DNA of 34,543 nucleotides, from positions 1 through 34,543 of the forward strand of contig SCSN01000015.1 in NCBI GenBank assembly GCA_004322205.1, given 5' to 3'. The position numbers and the translations under genes are program-made. Under the pieces are notes generated by a model, which ran no database searches, was not told the origin of the DNA, and saw only the letters and a program-made list of their open reading frames with translations. Source of the stretch: Patescibacteria group bacterium. GTDB taxonomy: Bacteria > Patescibacteriota > Minisyncoccia > Phycocordibacterales > Zambryskibacteraceae. The number at the start of each line of letters is the position of its first letter. Position 1 is the first letter of the stretch. Positions 23,920-32,271 of the stretch are shown here, piece after piece.

Positions 23920-25911
23920 ATGTCGCGCTCCCTAGCTCTCGGTAACGGCAATATTCTCCTCTTATTTGATCACTCTGCGCAGTTGCGTGATTTTTATTTT
24001 CCCTATGCCGGCCTTGAGAATCACATCGGCTCGGGCAATGTTCACAAAATCGGCGTTTGGGTGGAGGGAGAATTCTCCTGGCTCTCGGAGCCGGATTGGG
24101 AGATTACGGTTGCCTACGAGCGTGAGACGATGGCCGGCAGGAGCAGCGCCCGCAATGAGAGGTTAGCCCTCGAGCTCGAGTTTCTTGACATTGTCTATAA
24201 CGAGAAGAATATTTTTCTGCGGACGGTGACTGTCCGCAATAGGGGAGAGAAGAAGCGTGAGATTCGTCTCTTTCTGAATCAGCAATTTCAAATTTCGGAG
24301 ACTACCCACGCCGATACCGTTTACTATAACCCAACGGTTCACGCCCTCATTCATTATAAAGGCAGACGCGTTTTTCTCGTCTCTGGTCAGCACAAGGGGA
24401 AGCTATTTTCGGACTACAGTGCGGGAATTTTTAAAATTGAAGGAAGAGAAGGGACGTGGAAAGACGCGGAGGACGGAGTCCTTTCGCAGAATCCCATCGA
24501 GCACGGTTCGGTTGACTCCACTCTCGGTTTCTCTCTAGAGTGCCCCGCCGGAGGTTCAGAGAGAGTCTACTATTGGGTCACGGTGGCGGAGACATTTCAC
24601 GAAGCCGCGGCCCTGCAGGAGTATCTTTTGGAGAAAACTCCCGATCACCTAGCTCAAACCACCCAAGATTTCTGGAGGGCCTGGGTCAACAAGTACAAGT
24701 TCACTTTTTACGGACTCGACCCAAAGGTGGTCGATGTTTTTAAACAATCGCTTTTTATTGTCCGTACCCATTGCGACAGTCGCGGCGGGATCCTGGCCTC
24801 GGGTGATTCTGATAATTTCCGCTATGGTCGCGACACCTATGCCTATGTCTGGCCGCGCGACGGAGCTTTTGTCGCTCTGGCGCTTGATCGCTGCGGCTAC
24901 TTTGACGTTTCCCATCGCTTCTACGAGTTTTGCAGCGAAGTGGTGACCGAAGAAGGCTATCTTCTTCATAAGTATCAGCCAGACAAGTCGTTTGGCAGTT
25001 CTTGGCATCCCTGGGTCAAGAACGGACGGAGCCAGCTCGCTATTCAGGAAGACGAAACAGCGCTTTTGCTCTTTGGTCTCTGGGAGCATTATCAGAAGAA
25101 CCGCGATTTGGAATTTATTGAAAGCATATACAATTCCTTTATTAAACGGAGCGCGGACTTTATGATGCGATACCGCGAGGGGTTTGTCACAAACCTGCCG
25201 TTTGAAAGCTACGATGTCTGGGAAGAACGCATCGGCATCTCAACTTTTACCGCCTCGTCGGTCTACGGGGCGCTCTCGGCGGCTTCTTCGTTTGCCGCCC
25301 TTCTCGGTAAGGGAGAAGAAGCCGCGCGCTACAACGGCGAGGCGGAAAAAATCAAAGAGGCTATTCTTACTTTTCTCTATAGTCCCAAAACTCAATCATT
25401 CCTGAAACTCATTACGGTTGAACAAGGCGCCACCAAAGCTGATTCCACGCTTGATGCCAGCAGTTTCTACGGCATCTTCCGATTCGGCGTGCTCCCGCCA
25501 AGCGATCCAAGACTGGTGGAGGCAGGAAGGGTTCTCGAGGAGCGCCTGCATCGCCCCATTCCTGCCGGTGGCTATGCTCGCTACGAGGGCGATCGCTACT
25601 ATGAAGTTACGCCTGATGTGCCGGGCAATCCCTGGTTTATCACTACCCTCTGGATGATTCAGTACAGAATTGCCCGAGCGCAGACTGAAGAAGAACTCCG
25701 CTCTATTAACGGAGAGCTCTCTTGGGTGGTCGATCATGCGCAAGCCTCAGACATTCTCTCCGAGCAAATTCACCCTCTCACCGGAGAACAGCTCTCTGTC
25801 TCGCCGCTCTCCTGGAGTCATGCCGAGTTCGTTCTCTCGGTTATCGAATATCTGGAGAAACTCGAAGAGCTTGGAATTTGCTCTGTCTGCTATCCATTGA
25901 AACGAATCTAA
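23920..25911 (+). CDS. Glycoside hydrolase family 15 protein (glucoamylase-like)
   Basis: 'LGNGNILLLFDHSAQLRDFYFPYAGLENH', 'GRDTYAYVWPRDGAFVALALDRCGYFDVSHRFYEF', 'LPFESYDVWEERIGISTFTASSVYGAL', 'LSWSHAEFVLSVIEYL'. Confidence 0.95.
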   Translation: MSRSLALGNGNILLLFDHSAQLRDFYFPYAGLENHIGSGNVHKIGVWVEGEFSWLSEPDWEITVAYERETMAGRSSARNERLALELEFLDIVYNEKNIFLRTVTVRNRGEKKREIRLFLNQQFQISETTHADTVYYNPTVHALIHYKGRRVFLVSGQHKGKLFSDYSAGIFKIEGREGTWKDAEDGVLSQNPIEHGSVDSTLGFSLECPAGGSERVYYWVTVAETFHEAAALQEYLLEKTPDHLAQTTQDFWRAWVNKYKFTFYGLDPKVVDVFKQSLFIVRTHCDSRGGILASGDSDNFRYGRDTYAYVWPRDGAFVALALDRCGYFDVSHRFYEFCSEVVTEEGYLLHKYQPDKSFGSSWHPWVKNGRSQLAIQEDETALLLFGLWEHYQKNRDLEFIESIYNSFIKRSADFMMRYREGFVTNLPFESYDVWEERIGISTFTASSVYGALSAASSFAALLGKGEEAARYNGEAEKIKEAILTFLYSPKTQSFLKLITVEQGATKADSTLDASSFYGIFRFGVLPPSDPRLVEAGRVLEERLHRPIPAGGYARYEGDRYYEVTPDVPGNPWFITTLWMIQYRIARAQTEEELRSINGELSWVVDHAQASDILSEQIHPLTGEQLSVSPLSWSHAEFVLSVIEYLEKLEELGICSVCYPLKRI

Positions 25912-25913
25912 CT

Positions 25914-26801
25914 ATGGGGAGAACGATTGTTACTCACAGCGGATCATTTCATCCGGACGAGATTTTTGCCATCGCGACACTTTTTCTCGCACACCCCGAA
26001 GAGCGCTTCACTGTCATTCGCAGCCGAGACGAGTCTGACATCAATTCGTCCGACATCGCCGTTGATGTCGGCGGAGTCTACGAGCCGGAAGCCATGCGTT
26101 TTGATCACCATCAGGCAGGCGGGGCAGGGATCCGAGAGAACGGAGTGCCGTACGCCTCATTCGGGCTTGTCTGGAAGTCCTTCGGGGCGGAGGTTGCCGG
26201 AAGCGCCGCGGTGGCCGGGGAAGTTGAGCGTAAACTTGCAATTCCAATTGATGCAGTTGACAATGGCATAAAACTTTACAAAACAGTACTGCAAAGTATT
26301 GAACCATATACCATAGTTGACTTTTTCTCTTCCTTTGAACCGGTATTGGGTAGGACAAAGGAATCAGCATATCAAACCTTCATAGAGCTCATCCAAGTTG
26401 CAAAAAGTCTTTTAATGCGTGAGATAGATAGAGAGAAAGAGAGCAAAGCACAGAGAAACAAAGTAGAGGAGATGTATCAAAGAACGGGTGACAAGAGAGT
26501 GATTATTCTTGAAGAATATCTGCCATGGCAGAAGGTATTGGTCTTTCATCCTGAACCGCTCTATGTTATCTATCCGAATTTTGAGGAAGGGAAGTGGAGA
26601 GTTCAGGCTGTTCCTGTCGAGACGCACTCCTTTGAGCTTAGGAAACCTTTTCCTGCCGCCTGGGCTGGTCTCGGGAGTAAAGAGCTTTCTCGCGCGTCTG
26701 GTGTACCCGATGCGCTCTTTTGTCACAACAATCTTTTTATTGCTTCCGCGGAGAGCAGGGAAGGAGCAATCAGGCTTGCGAAAAAAGCTCTTGCAGAGTA
26801 G
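25914..26801 (+). CDS. MYG1 family protein (UPF0160, DHH-like metal-dependent hydrolase/exonuclease)
   Basis: 'IVTHSGSFHPDEIFAIATLFL', 'IAVDVGGVYEPEAMRFDHHQAGGAG', 'IDAVDNGI', C-terminal 'FCHNNLFIASAESREGAIRLAKKAL'. Track start 25722 is TTG within GH15; ATG 25914 preferred. Confidence 0.9.
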   Translation: MGRTIVTHSGSFHPDEIFAIATLFLAHPEERFTVIRSRDESDINSSDIAVDVGGVYEPEAMRFDHHQAGGAGIRENGVPYASFGLVWKSFGAEVAGSAAVAGEVERKLAIPIDAVDNGIKLYKTVLQSIEPYTIVDFFSSFEPVLGRTKESAYQTFIELIQVAKSLLMREIDREKESKAQRNKVEEMYQRTGDKRVIILEEYLPWQKVLVFHPEPLYVIYPNFEEGKWRVQAVPVETHSFELRKPFPAAWAGLGSKELSRASGVPDALFCHNNLFIASAESREGAIRLAKKALAE

Positions 26802-26886
26802 CCTAGAGACAATTCGGATATCGGATGCCGCGAGCTTATAAGCCTAACTTATTAAGGGAAACATTTCGGCCGGCCGCCTCTAGTTT

Positions 26887-28407
26887 ATGGCTGATTACAT
26901 TGCGACAATTGGATTGGAAATTCATGCGGAGTTGAAAACGCAGACGAAGATGTTCTGCAACTCCAAGAACGATCCGGACGAGAAGCGTCCGAATGTCAAC
27001 ATCTGCCCTGTCTGTCTCGGCTACCCCGGCACGCTGCCGACAGTAAATAAAGAAGCGGTCAAACATATTATCCGCATCGGCCTGGCTCTTGGCGGGGAAA
27101 TTGCCGATTACACCGAATTCGACAGAAAAAACTATTTTTATCCCGACATACCCAAGGGCTATCAAATTAGTCAATACAAGTCTCCACTCGTTCGAGGGGG
27201 GAGCTTAAACAATGTTGCTATTACCCGGGTACACCTCGAAGAAGATACCGCTCGTTCAATCCATCAAGGACCGTACTCGCTTATTGACTTCAATCGCGCG
27301 GGGATTCCTTTGATGGAGCTAGTGACAGAGCCGGTTATTGCCTCTGCCGAGGAGGCATCCGCTTTTGCAAAAGAACTGCAACTTCTTCTTCAATATCTCG
27401 GAGCGGGCGAGGCCAATATGGAAAAAGGCGAGATGCGGGTGGAGGCGAACGTCAGTATAAGTCGAAAGTCGAAAGTCGAAAGTCGAAAGCTGGGTCTAAA
27501 ACAGTCCTTTGGATTGATCGGCCGAACAAGTTCGGGGGGCGAACTTGTTTTAGGCACTAAAGTAGAAGTGAAAAACCTTAATTCTTTTCGCGCAGTTGAA
27601 AAAGCCATAGCTTACGAAATCAAGCGCCAAGCTGTGATTCTTGAAGAAGGCGGCGAGGTGGGACAGGAGACAAGGGGCTGGGATGAGACGAAAGAAGTGA
27701 CATTTTCCCAGAGAGCCAAGGAATTTTCGCATGATTACAGATATTTCCCCGACCCCGACCTTCCCAAACTTATTCTTTCCGAGATTCCTGACCTGAACCC
27801 AAATTTGCTCAAAAAAGAGCTCCCTGAAGTACCGTGGGTCAGAAGAAAGCGTCTGACTGAAGCGCTTGGAGTAAAAACGGAGGATGCCGAGGTTTTTGTC
27901 AGACAAAGAAACTGGGGCGATTTCTTCGAGCAGGTCATTTCGGGGTTTGCGGGGAATGAAAAGCTTGTTCAAACTGCCGCAAATTACATAACTTCTGACT
28001 TGGCGGGGCTGGTCAAGGGAGATCGGTCTGCAACCTTCGAAACTGTTGATATAGCGTCAAAAATTCCTCCGGACAATTTCTCTAAACTCGTTCTTATGGT
28101 TTCGGAAGGGAATATTTCGTCCCGTGGAGCAAAAGACATTTTAAAAATGATGTACGAGCAGGGAGGAAACCCTGAAGACATTGCAAAGAAAAGCACTCTT
28201 CTTCAAATAGGTAGCGAGAGTGAGCTGGTAGGCATTGCAAGAGAAGTGATGGGTAAGCATTCTTCCGTTGTTCTCGATTATAAAAAAGGAAAGGAAGCGG
28301 CACTTCAGTTTCTCATCGGAGCGGGGATGAAACTCTCTGGCGGCTCGGCAAATCCGGAGGCGCTCAAGTTAACTTTCAAAAAACTTCTCTCCTCGGATGG
28401 CACCTAA
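26887..28407 (+). CDS. gatB: Asp-tRNA(Asn)/Glu-tRNA(Gln) amidotransferase subunit B, with an in-frame insertion
   Basis: 'IGLEIHAELKTQTKMFCNSKN', 'NVNICPVCLGYPGTLPTVN', 'SRKNYFYPDIPKGYQISQY'-type region, 'DFNRAGIPLMELVTEP', 'EANMEKGEMRVEANVSI', 'EVKNLNSFRAVEKAI', 'SHDYRYFPDPDLP'. Confidence 0.97.
   Translation: MADYIATIGLEIHAELKTQTKMFCNSKNDPDEKRPNVNICPVCLGYPGTLPTVNKEAVKHIIRIGLALGGEIADYTEFDRKNYFYPDIPKGYQISQYKSPLVRGGSLNNVAITRVHLEEDTARSIHQGPYSLIDFNRAGIPLMELVTEPVIASAEEASAFAKELQLLLQYLGAGEANMEKGEMRVEANVSISRKSKVESRKLGLKQSFGLIGRTSSGGELVLGTKVEVKNLNSFRAVEKAIAYEIKRQAVILEEGGEVGQETRGWDETKEVTFSQRAKEFSHDYRYFPDPDLPKLILSEIPDLNPNLLKKELPEVPWVRRKRLTEALGVKTEDAEVFVRQRNWGDFFEQVISGFAGNEKLVQTAANYITSDLAGLVKGDRSATFETVDIASKIPPDNFSKLVLMVSEGNISSRGAKDILKMMYEQGGNPEDIAKKSTLLQIGSESELVGIAREVMGKHSSVVLDYKKGKEAALQFLIGAGMKLSGGSANPEALKLTFKKLLSSDGT
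27461..27553. repeat. Tandem (GTCGAAA)x4 plus hairpin-forming insertion inside gatB
   Basis: GTCGAAA at 27461, 27468, 27475, 27482; hairpin AACAAGTTCG-ggggg-CGAACTTGTT (27525-27549); CTAAAACA (27496-27503)/TGTTTTAG (27546-27553). Confidence 0.85.
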
Positions 28408-28446
28408 CACAAAACTCCCCCTGCAAGCACGGGGGAGTTTTGTGTT
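28406..28446. terminator. Bidirectional intrinsic terminator between gatB and the Nudix gene
   Basis: AACACAAAACTCCCCC (28406-28421) and GGGGGAGTTTTGTGTT (28431-28446): perfect 16-bp stem, 9-nt loop, A/T tails in both directions; left arm overlaps the gatB stop codon. Confidence 0.88.
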
Positions 28447-28902
28447 TTACAATTTGCAGATCTCGTTAATTTTTTCCTTGCGGAGTTTTATGAAGTCTCT
28501 CCACTGGGAGTGCATGGGGCGGGGGAGGGCGTTCAAGCGAAACCACTGCACTTCGTCAAGTTTATGTGGTTCGTTGTTTTTGACTTTTCGCCGATCAACG
28601 CGAACAAGAAAATCTAGCCCCATCCAGTGTGTCTTGCGATGATTGTGTACTCGATGCAGTTCTCTCCAACCTAAAGCGGTATGAGAGAGAACTGGAGAGT
28701 TATATTCTTCTTGCACTTCCTTTTTGAGTCTTGATACCGCTCTTTCGCCGAATTCAAGAGCGCCGCTCCCCATGTTCCAACGCCCATTTTCATCTCGACA
28801 CTTTTTACCTCTCTTGGCGAAGAGAAAGTTTCCTTTCCCGTCATGACAGAGGAATACCACTGCGACGCCGATAAAATCAATACCTTCATTCCTCATACTC
28901 AT
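28447..28902 (-). CDS. NUDIX hydrolase domain protein
   Basis: 'NFLFAKRGKKCRDENGRWNMGSGALEFGERAVSRLKKEVQEEY' = Nudix box G-x5-E-x7-(K)E-x2-EE with K replacing the usual R; 'HWMGLDFLVRVD', 'LDEVQWFRLNALP'. Confidence 0.85.
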   Translation of the reverse strand: MSMRNEGIDFIGVAVVFLCHDGKGNFLFAKRGKKCRDENGRWNMGSGALEFGERAVSRLKKEVQEEYNSPVLSHTALGWRELHRVHNHRKTHWMGLDFLVRVDRRKVKNNEPHKLDEVQWFRLNALPRPMHSQWRDFIKLRKEKINEICKL

Positions 28903-28945
28903 ATTTTACATAGTGAATCAAGGAGACCTAACTTCCCGTTCACAA

Positions 28946-29197
28946 CTATTGCTCAATGTCTTCTAAATGCTTAACAACAAGTCTTTTCATCCTTGCCTTA
29001 GCGTTAGACTGCTGGCTGCCTGACTCAATATCATCAATAATCCGAAGCAAATCGGTAACCCTATAGACACGATAATTGTTCATGGGGTGTCTCTGGGCAG
29101 GGAATTTACCATTTTTATCCCAATTTCGTAGGGTAAGAGGAGAAACTCCAAGTATGTAAGCTGCTTCCTTAATTGTTACGAATTTTCTTTCTGCCAT
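28946..29197 (-). CDS. Small MerR-type/excisionase-like HTH DNA-binding protein
   Basis: 'FVTIKEAAYILGVSPLTLRNWDKNGKFPAQRHPMNNYRVYRVTDLLRIID' is the MerR/HTH_17 wing pattern. Confidence 0.85.
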   Translation of the reverse strand: MAERKFVTIKEAAYILGVSPLTLRNWDKNGKFPAQRHPMNNYRVYRVTDLLRIIDDIESGSQQSNAKARMKRLVVKHLEDIEQ

Positions 29198-29214
29198 ATA
29201 GAGCGATGTGAATG

Positions 29215-29287
29215 TATAACATTACTAAACATATATATAGTCTACAATAGACCTGATATAAATCTTATAACTCTTAATAATGTTATA
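29215..29287. promoter_or_regulatory. Candidate operator region upstream of the HTH gene
   Basis: Perfect 10-bp inverted repeat TATAACATTA (29215-29224) / TAATGTTATA (29278-29287), with internal dyad GTCTA-caa-TAGAC (29240-29252), in an AT-rich region. Confidence 0.45.
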
Positions 29288-29495
29288 TATTGTCCGTAGT
29301 ATTTTATCAAACTTTTTCTACTCAAGCAACTCCGACTGTGGATATCTATAATCCTGTGCATTTTTTCTAGCAATTTGCCTGAAGTCACTGTCGTTTCAAG
29401 AGTCCTATTTTGCAATGTGATTTCTTCTTTTTGGATTGCTATTTATCCACATATTTGAGCCGAAATTTGCAGTTTTCAGTTTTATAATTATAGCA

Positions 29496-30434
29496 ATGAA
29501 TTGTGATCTCTTTTTTGACGGGAAGAGATTCATCTCGTCTAGCCGAGCTGCTAAAATAAGCGGCTATGCAAATGATTATATCGGACAGCTCTGCCGAGGT
29601 GGCAAGCTTGATTGTCGTATGGTTGGTCGGACATGGTATGTCAGTCTTGAATCTCTAACTCTTCATAAAAATCTATTCGTTGGTCAGCCTGCCAGAATTC
29701 ATCACGGGGGCAAAGCCAGAAGACCAATTACTAAGGTTGTTCTTGAGGAGAAAATAGCGGATAAACAGCTTGATCAGGAGCAAGCGGGGCCAGAAGTTAT
29801 TCAAGCTTATGAGAAGAAGCTCCCGAAAATTGTTTACAAGCGCGAAGAGGGTCCATTTCTCCCAATACTTACTCCCCGCCCGCGCCCAACTCTTCGAGTG
29901 GTCGGGGCTCGCTCTCTCGGGTGGTGGGTGCTCAAGGGCACAAAAATTGCCACTGCCGTCATTGTGGTGGCCCTGGCGCTTTCTGTTTTCTCTGCACTTG
30001 TGACGGTAAGTCCTCGTTCGCAGCAATTTTTCGCGGAAGTCTTTGAGCGCGCCACCCCGCAATTTTTTGATACGGGGTTTTCTTTGTCGCGCACGCAGCT
30101 GTCATCCGCTCAAGACGTGCTGGATGAGTTTGCGTTCTCGTTCTACCGTTCGCTGCGGGATACTCTGCGCGAGGCGCGCCAACGCGTCCTAGTAAAACTT
30201 TCCGGGAAAAAGGATCTGGCACAGGGTGACCTTGCTCCGGCGCAAGGTATGGTCGTTGTGCCGAGCCATCCGGAAGAAAAACGTGATACCACCATCGCCC
30301 GCATCAAGAATGCGTTTTCAGACGAAGTGCAGGTCCGCCCTGATGTAGACGGCGAGAGCGGTGTCATCACGCCGGTCTTCAAGACGGTGACCAAAGACGA
30401 GTATCTCTATGTTCTGGTGCCAATCCGCAATTAG
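29496..30434 (+). CDS. Membrane protein with N-terminal HTH-like domain and one TM helix
   Basis: 'DGKRFISSSRAAKISGYANDYIGQLCRGGKLDCRMVGRTWYVSLESL' (HTH-like), TM 'IATAVIVVALALSVFSALVTV', extracytoplasmic C-terminus. Track start 29436 is TTG; ATG 29496 preferred. Confidence 0.65.
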   Translation: MNCDLFFDGKRFISSSRAAKISGYANDYIGQLCRGGKLDCRMVGRTWYVSLESLTLHKNLFVGQPARIHHGGKARRPITKVVLEEKIADKQLDQEQAGPEVIQAYEKKLPKIVYKREEGPFLPILTPRPRPTLRVVGARSLGWWVLKGTKIATAVIVVALALSVFSALVTVSPRSQQFFAEVFERATPQFFDTGFSLSRTQLSSAQDVLDEFAFSFYRSLRDTLREARQRVLVKLSGKKDLAQGDLAPAQGMVVVPSHPEEKRDTTIARIKNAFSDEVQVRPDVDGESGVITPVFKTVTKDEYLYVLVPIRN

Positions 30435-30455
30435 TTCTAGTTCACTTCCAGGCGC

Positions 30456-30530
30456 CGACTGGGTGCGGTTGCCGGTCGGTGTCTGGGCGTGAGCCCAGTC
30501 GCCCGCCCGTGGCGGTTCGCCACGGGCGGG
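30456..30530 (+). promoter_or_regulatory. GC-rich structured leader with mutually exclusive hairpins
   Basis: CGACTGGG (30456-30463)/CCCAGTCG (30494-30501) competes with CTGGGC (30483-30488)/GCCCAG (30493-30498); followed by 13-bp hairpin CCCGCCCGTGGCG-gtt-CGCCACGGGCGGG (30502-30530). Confidence 0.5.
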
Positions 30531-30548
30531 AAAGGTCGAAATGAAGTT

Positions 30549-31520
30549 ATGAAAGGTACGTTCCTTGAGAAAATCATAGCGGACAGCCCCGCCATGGCGG
30601 GGCGTATTCTCGGTACCGCACTGCTCCTCTTGCTCCCGCTCCCGGCGCTTTCTGTCGAAGAGCTTTCAGTCAGGGGTGATTTTGTGGTCGCTCCTGCTAA
30701 GATCGAGCTCTCGCTTTTTCCCGGCGAGACTAGGACTATCCAGCTCACGGTTGTGAATCGCAGCGGTGCTCCGAAGCGCTTTCAAGTTGCCGCCGAAGAT
30801 TTCACCGCCGCTCGGGAGCCGGGGCAAGTGCTGGTGCTTCTCGGTGATGAACTCTCGACTCGAACTCTGCGTAATTTTCTCTCCTTTCCGGAGAGGGAGT
30901 TCGCGCTTGAGCATGGCAAACGAGTTACCCTGCCGGTCGTTATCAGTTTGCCGCCGCAGATCGAACCGGGCGGACATTTCGCCAGTGTCTTGGTGAGCAT
31001 GGAACCCGGGGACGGAGCTTCGCTCGGCGGGAAGGTTAGCTCGGGGGCTCGGCTGGTTGCCCGAATCGGAACCCTGCTTTTCGTGACGGTTCCCGGAGAT
31101 GTCAAAGAGGAAGGCAAGCTTAAAGACTTCGAAGTTGCAGGCGGCAAAAAGTTTTTCTTCTCGCCGCGGATTCCCTTCCGGATGCTCTCCGAGAACACGG
31201 GCAGTGTTCATCTGAATCCGTATGGCGGGATAAAGGTGAAAAACCTCTTCGGCAAAACAGTCGGGGTGGCAGTTGTTGATCCGTGGTTTGTGCTTCCTGA
31301 TTCTCTGCGCACTCGCGAGATTACTCTTTCAGGAAATATGGTTGCCGGTCTCTACAGCGCGGTGCTCGAACTCAATCGCGGCTACGGAAATATCGTGGAT
31401 GAAAAAGAAGTTTTGTTTGTAGTTGTTCGCCCTGAGGCTCTCATAGCTTTTGCCGCTCTGGTAATCCTCGCTCTGGTTCTCCTGCGAAAAGCATTTCGAA
31501 GGAATCGCTTTCATCTATGA
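30549..31520 (+). CDS. Secreted/membrane-anchored beta-sandwich protein, DUF916/WxL-binding-like
   Basis: Signal-like 'ILGTALLLLLPLPALS'; 'VAPAKIELSLFPGETRTIQLTVVNRSGAPKRFQV', 'LPVVISLPPQIEPGGHFASVLVSME', C-terminal TM 'ALIAFAALVILALVLLRKAFRRN'. Alternative ATG at 30594 (MAGRILG) possible. Confidence 0.55.
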   Translation: MKGTFLEKIIADSPAMAGRILGTALLLLLPLPALSVEELSVRGDFVVAPAKIELSLFPGETRTIQLTVVNRSGAPKRFQVAAEDFTAAREPGQVLVLLGDELSTRTLRNFLSFPEREFALEHGKRVTLPVVISLPPQIEPGGHFASVLVSMEPGDGASLGGKVSSGARLVARIGTLLFVTVPGDVKEEGKLKDFEVAGGKKFFFSPRIPFRMLSENTGSVHLNPYGGIKVKNLFGKTVGVAVVDPWFVLPDSLRTREITLSGNMVAGLYSAVLELNRGYGNIVDEKEVLFVVVRPEALIAFAALVILALVLLRKAFRRNRFHL

Positions 31521-32269
31521 AACGAGCTTGTCACATTGCACTGGTTATTCTCGTGCTTGGCGGGGCAGTACTCCAGAGTCTCTCCGCTGCTGTTATGTCG
31601 AGCTCGAATTACAAGATTCAGAGCGACTCGATTAACCTTGGCGGCGGACTCTCCACCTCAACGAGCTACACTCAAGAGTCCACCTTCGGAGAAGTTGCCA
31701 CAGGGGAGTCGTCGAGCGCAAGCTACAAGATCAAAGCAGGATATCAGCAGATGCAGGAGGTTTATCTAGCTATCACCGCCGCTGCCGATGTTACTCTCTC
31801 TCCCTCGCTCAATGGTTTGACGGCGGGTACCTCGACCGGCTCGACTGCAGTCACTGTTACCACCGACAGTCCCGCTGGCTACGAGCTCTATATCAAAGCA
31901 AGTTCTTCCCCCGCACTTTCTTCGAGCTCTGATTCGTTTGCCAACTACACTCCAGCGGGTGCGGACCCCGATTTCAGTTTCACCATTACTTCGACTGTTT
32001 CTGAATTTGGATTCTCTCCGGAAGGGACAGATATTGCCCAGGAGTACCAGGACAACGGCTCTGCCTGCAACACCGGCTCTTCCGATACAGACAACAGTTG
32101 CTGGAATGCGCTGACAACCACCAACGAACTCATTGCAACCAAATCCTCCGGCAATCATCCTTCCGGAACCGCCATCACCGTTGAATTCCGGGCAGAGAAC
32201 GGCAGCTCGCACACTCAAACTGCCGGTGCCTATAGTGCCACCACCACTCTGACTCTCCTTGCTCTCTAA
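31517..32269 (+). CDS. Secreted Ser/Thr-rich surface protein
   Basis: Signal peptide 'CHIALVILVLGGAVLQSLSA'; 'SSSNYKIQSDSINLGGGLSTSTSYTQESTFGEVATGESSSASYKIKAGYQQM'; ATGA overlap with upstream gene. Confidence 0.65.
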   Translation: MKRACHIALVILVLGGAVLQSLSAAVMSSSNYKIQSDSINLGGGLSTSTSYTQESTFGEVATGESSSASYKIKAGYQQMQEVYLAITAAADVTLSPSLNGLTAGTSTGSTAVTVTTDSPAGYELYIKASSSPALSSSSDSFANYTPAGADPDFSFTITSTVSEFGFSPEGTDIAQEYQDNGSACNTGSSDTDNSCWNALTTTNELIATKSSGNHPSGTAITVEFRAENGSSHTQTAGAYSATTTLTLLAL

Positions 32270-32271
32270 CT

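Noticed and set aside
26866-26877. GGCCGGCC palindrome before gatB
   Set aside because: Short palindrome (rare-cutter site) without other context; chance or weak regulatory relevance.
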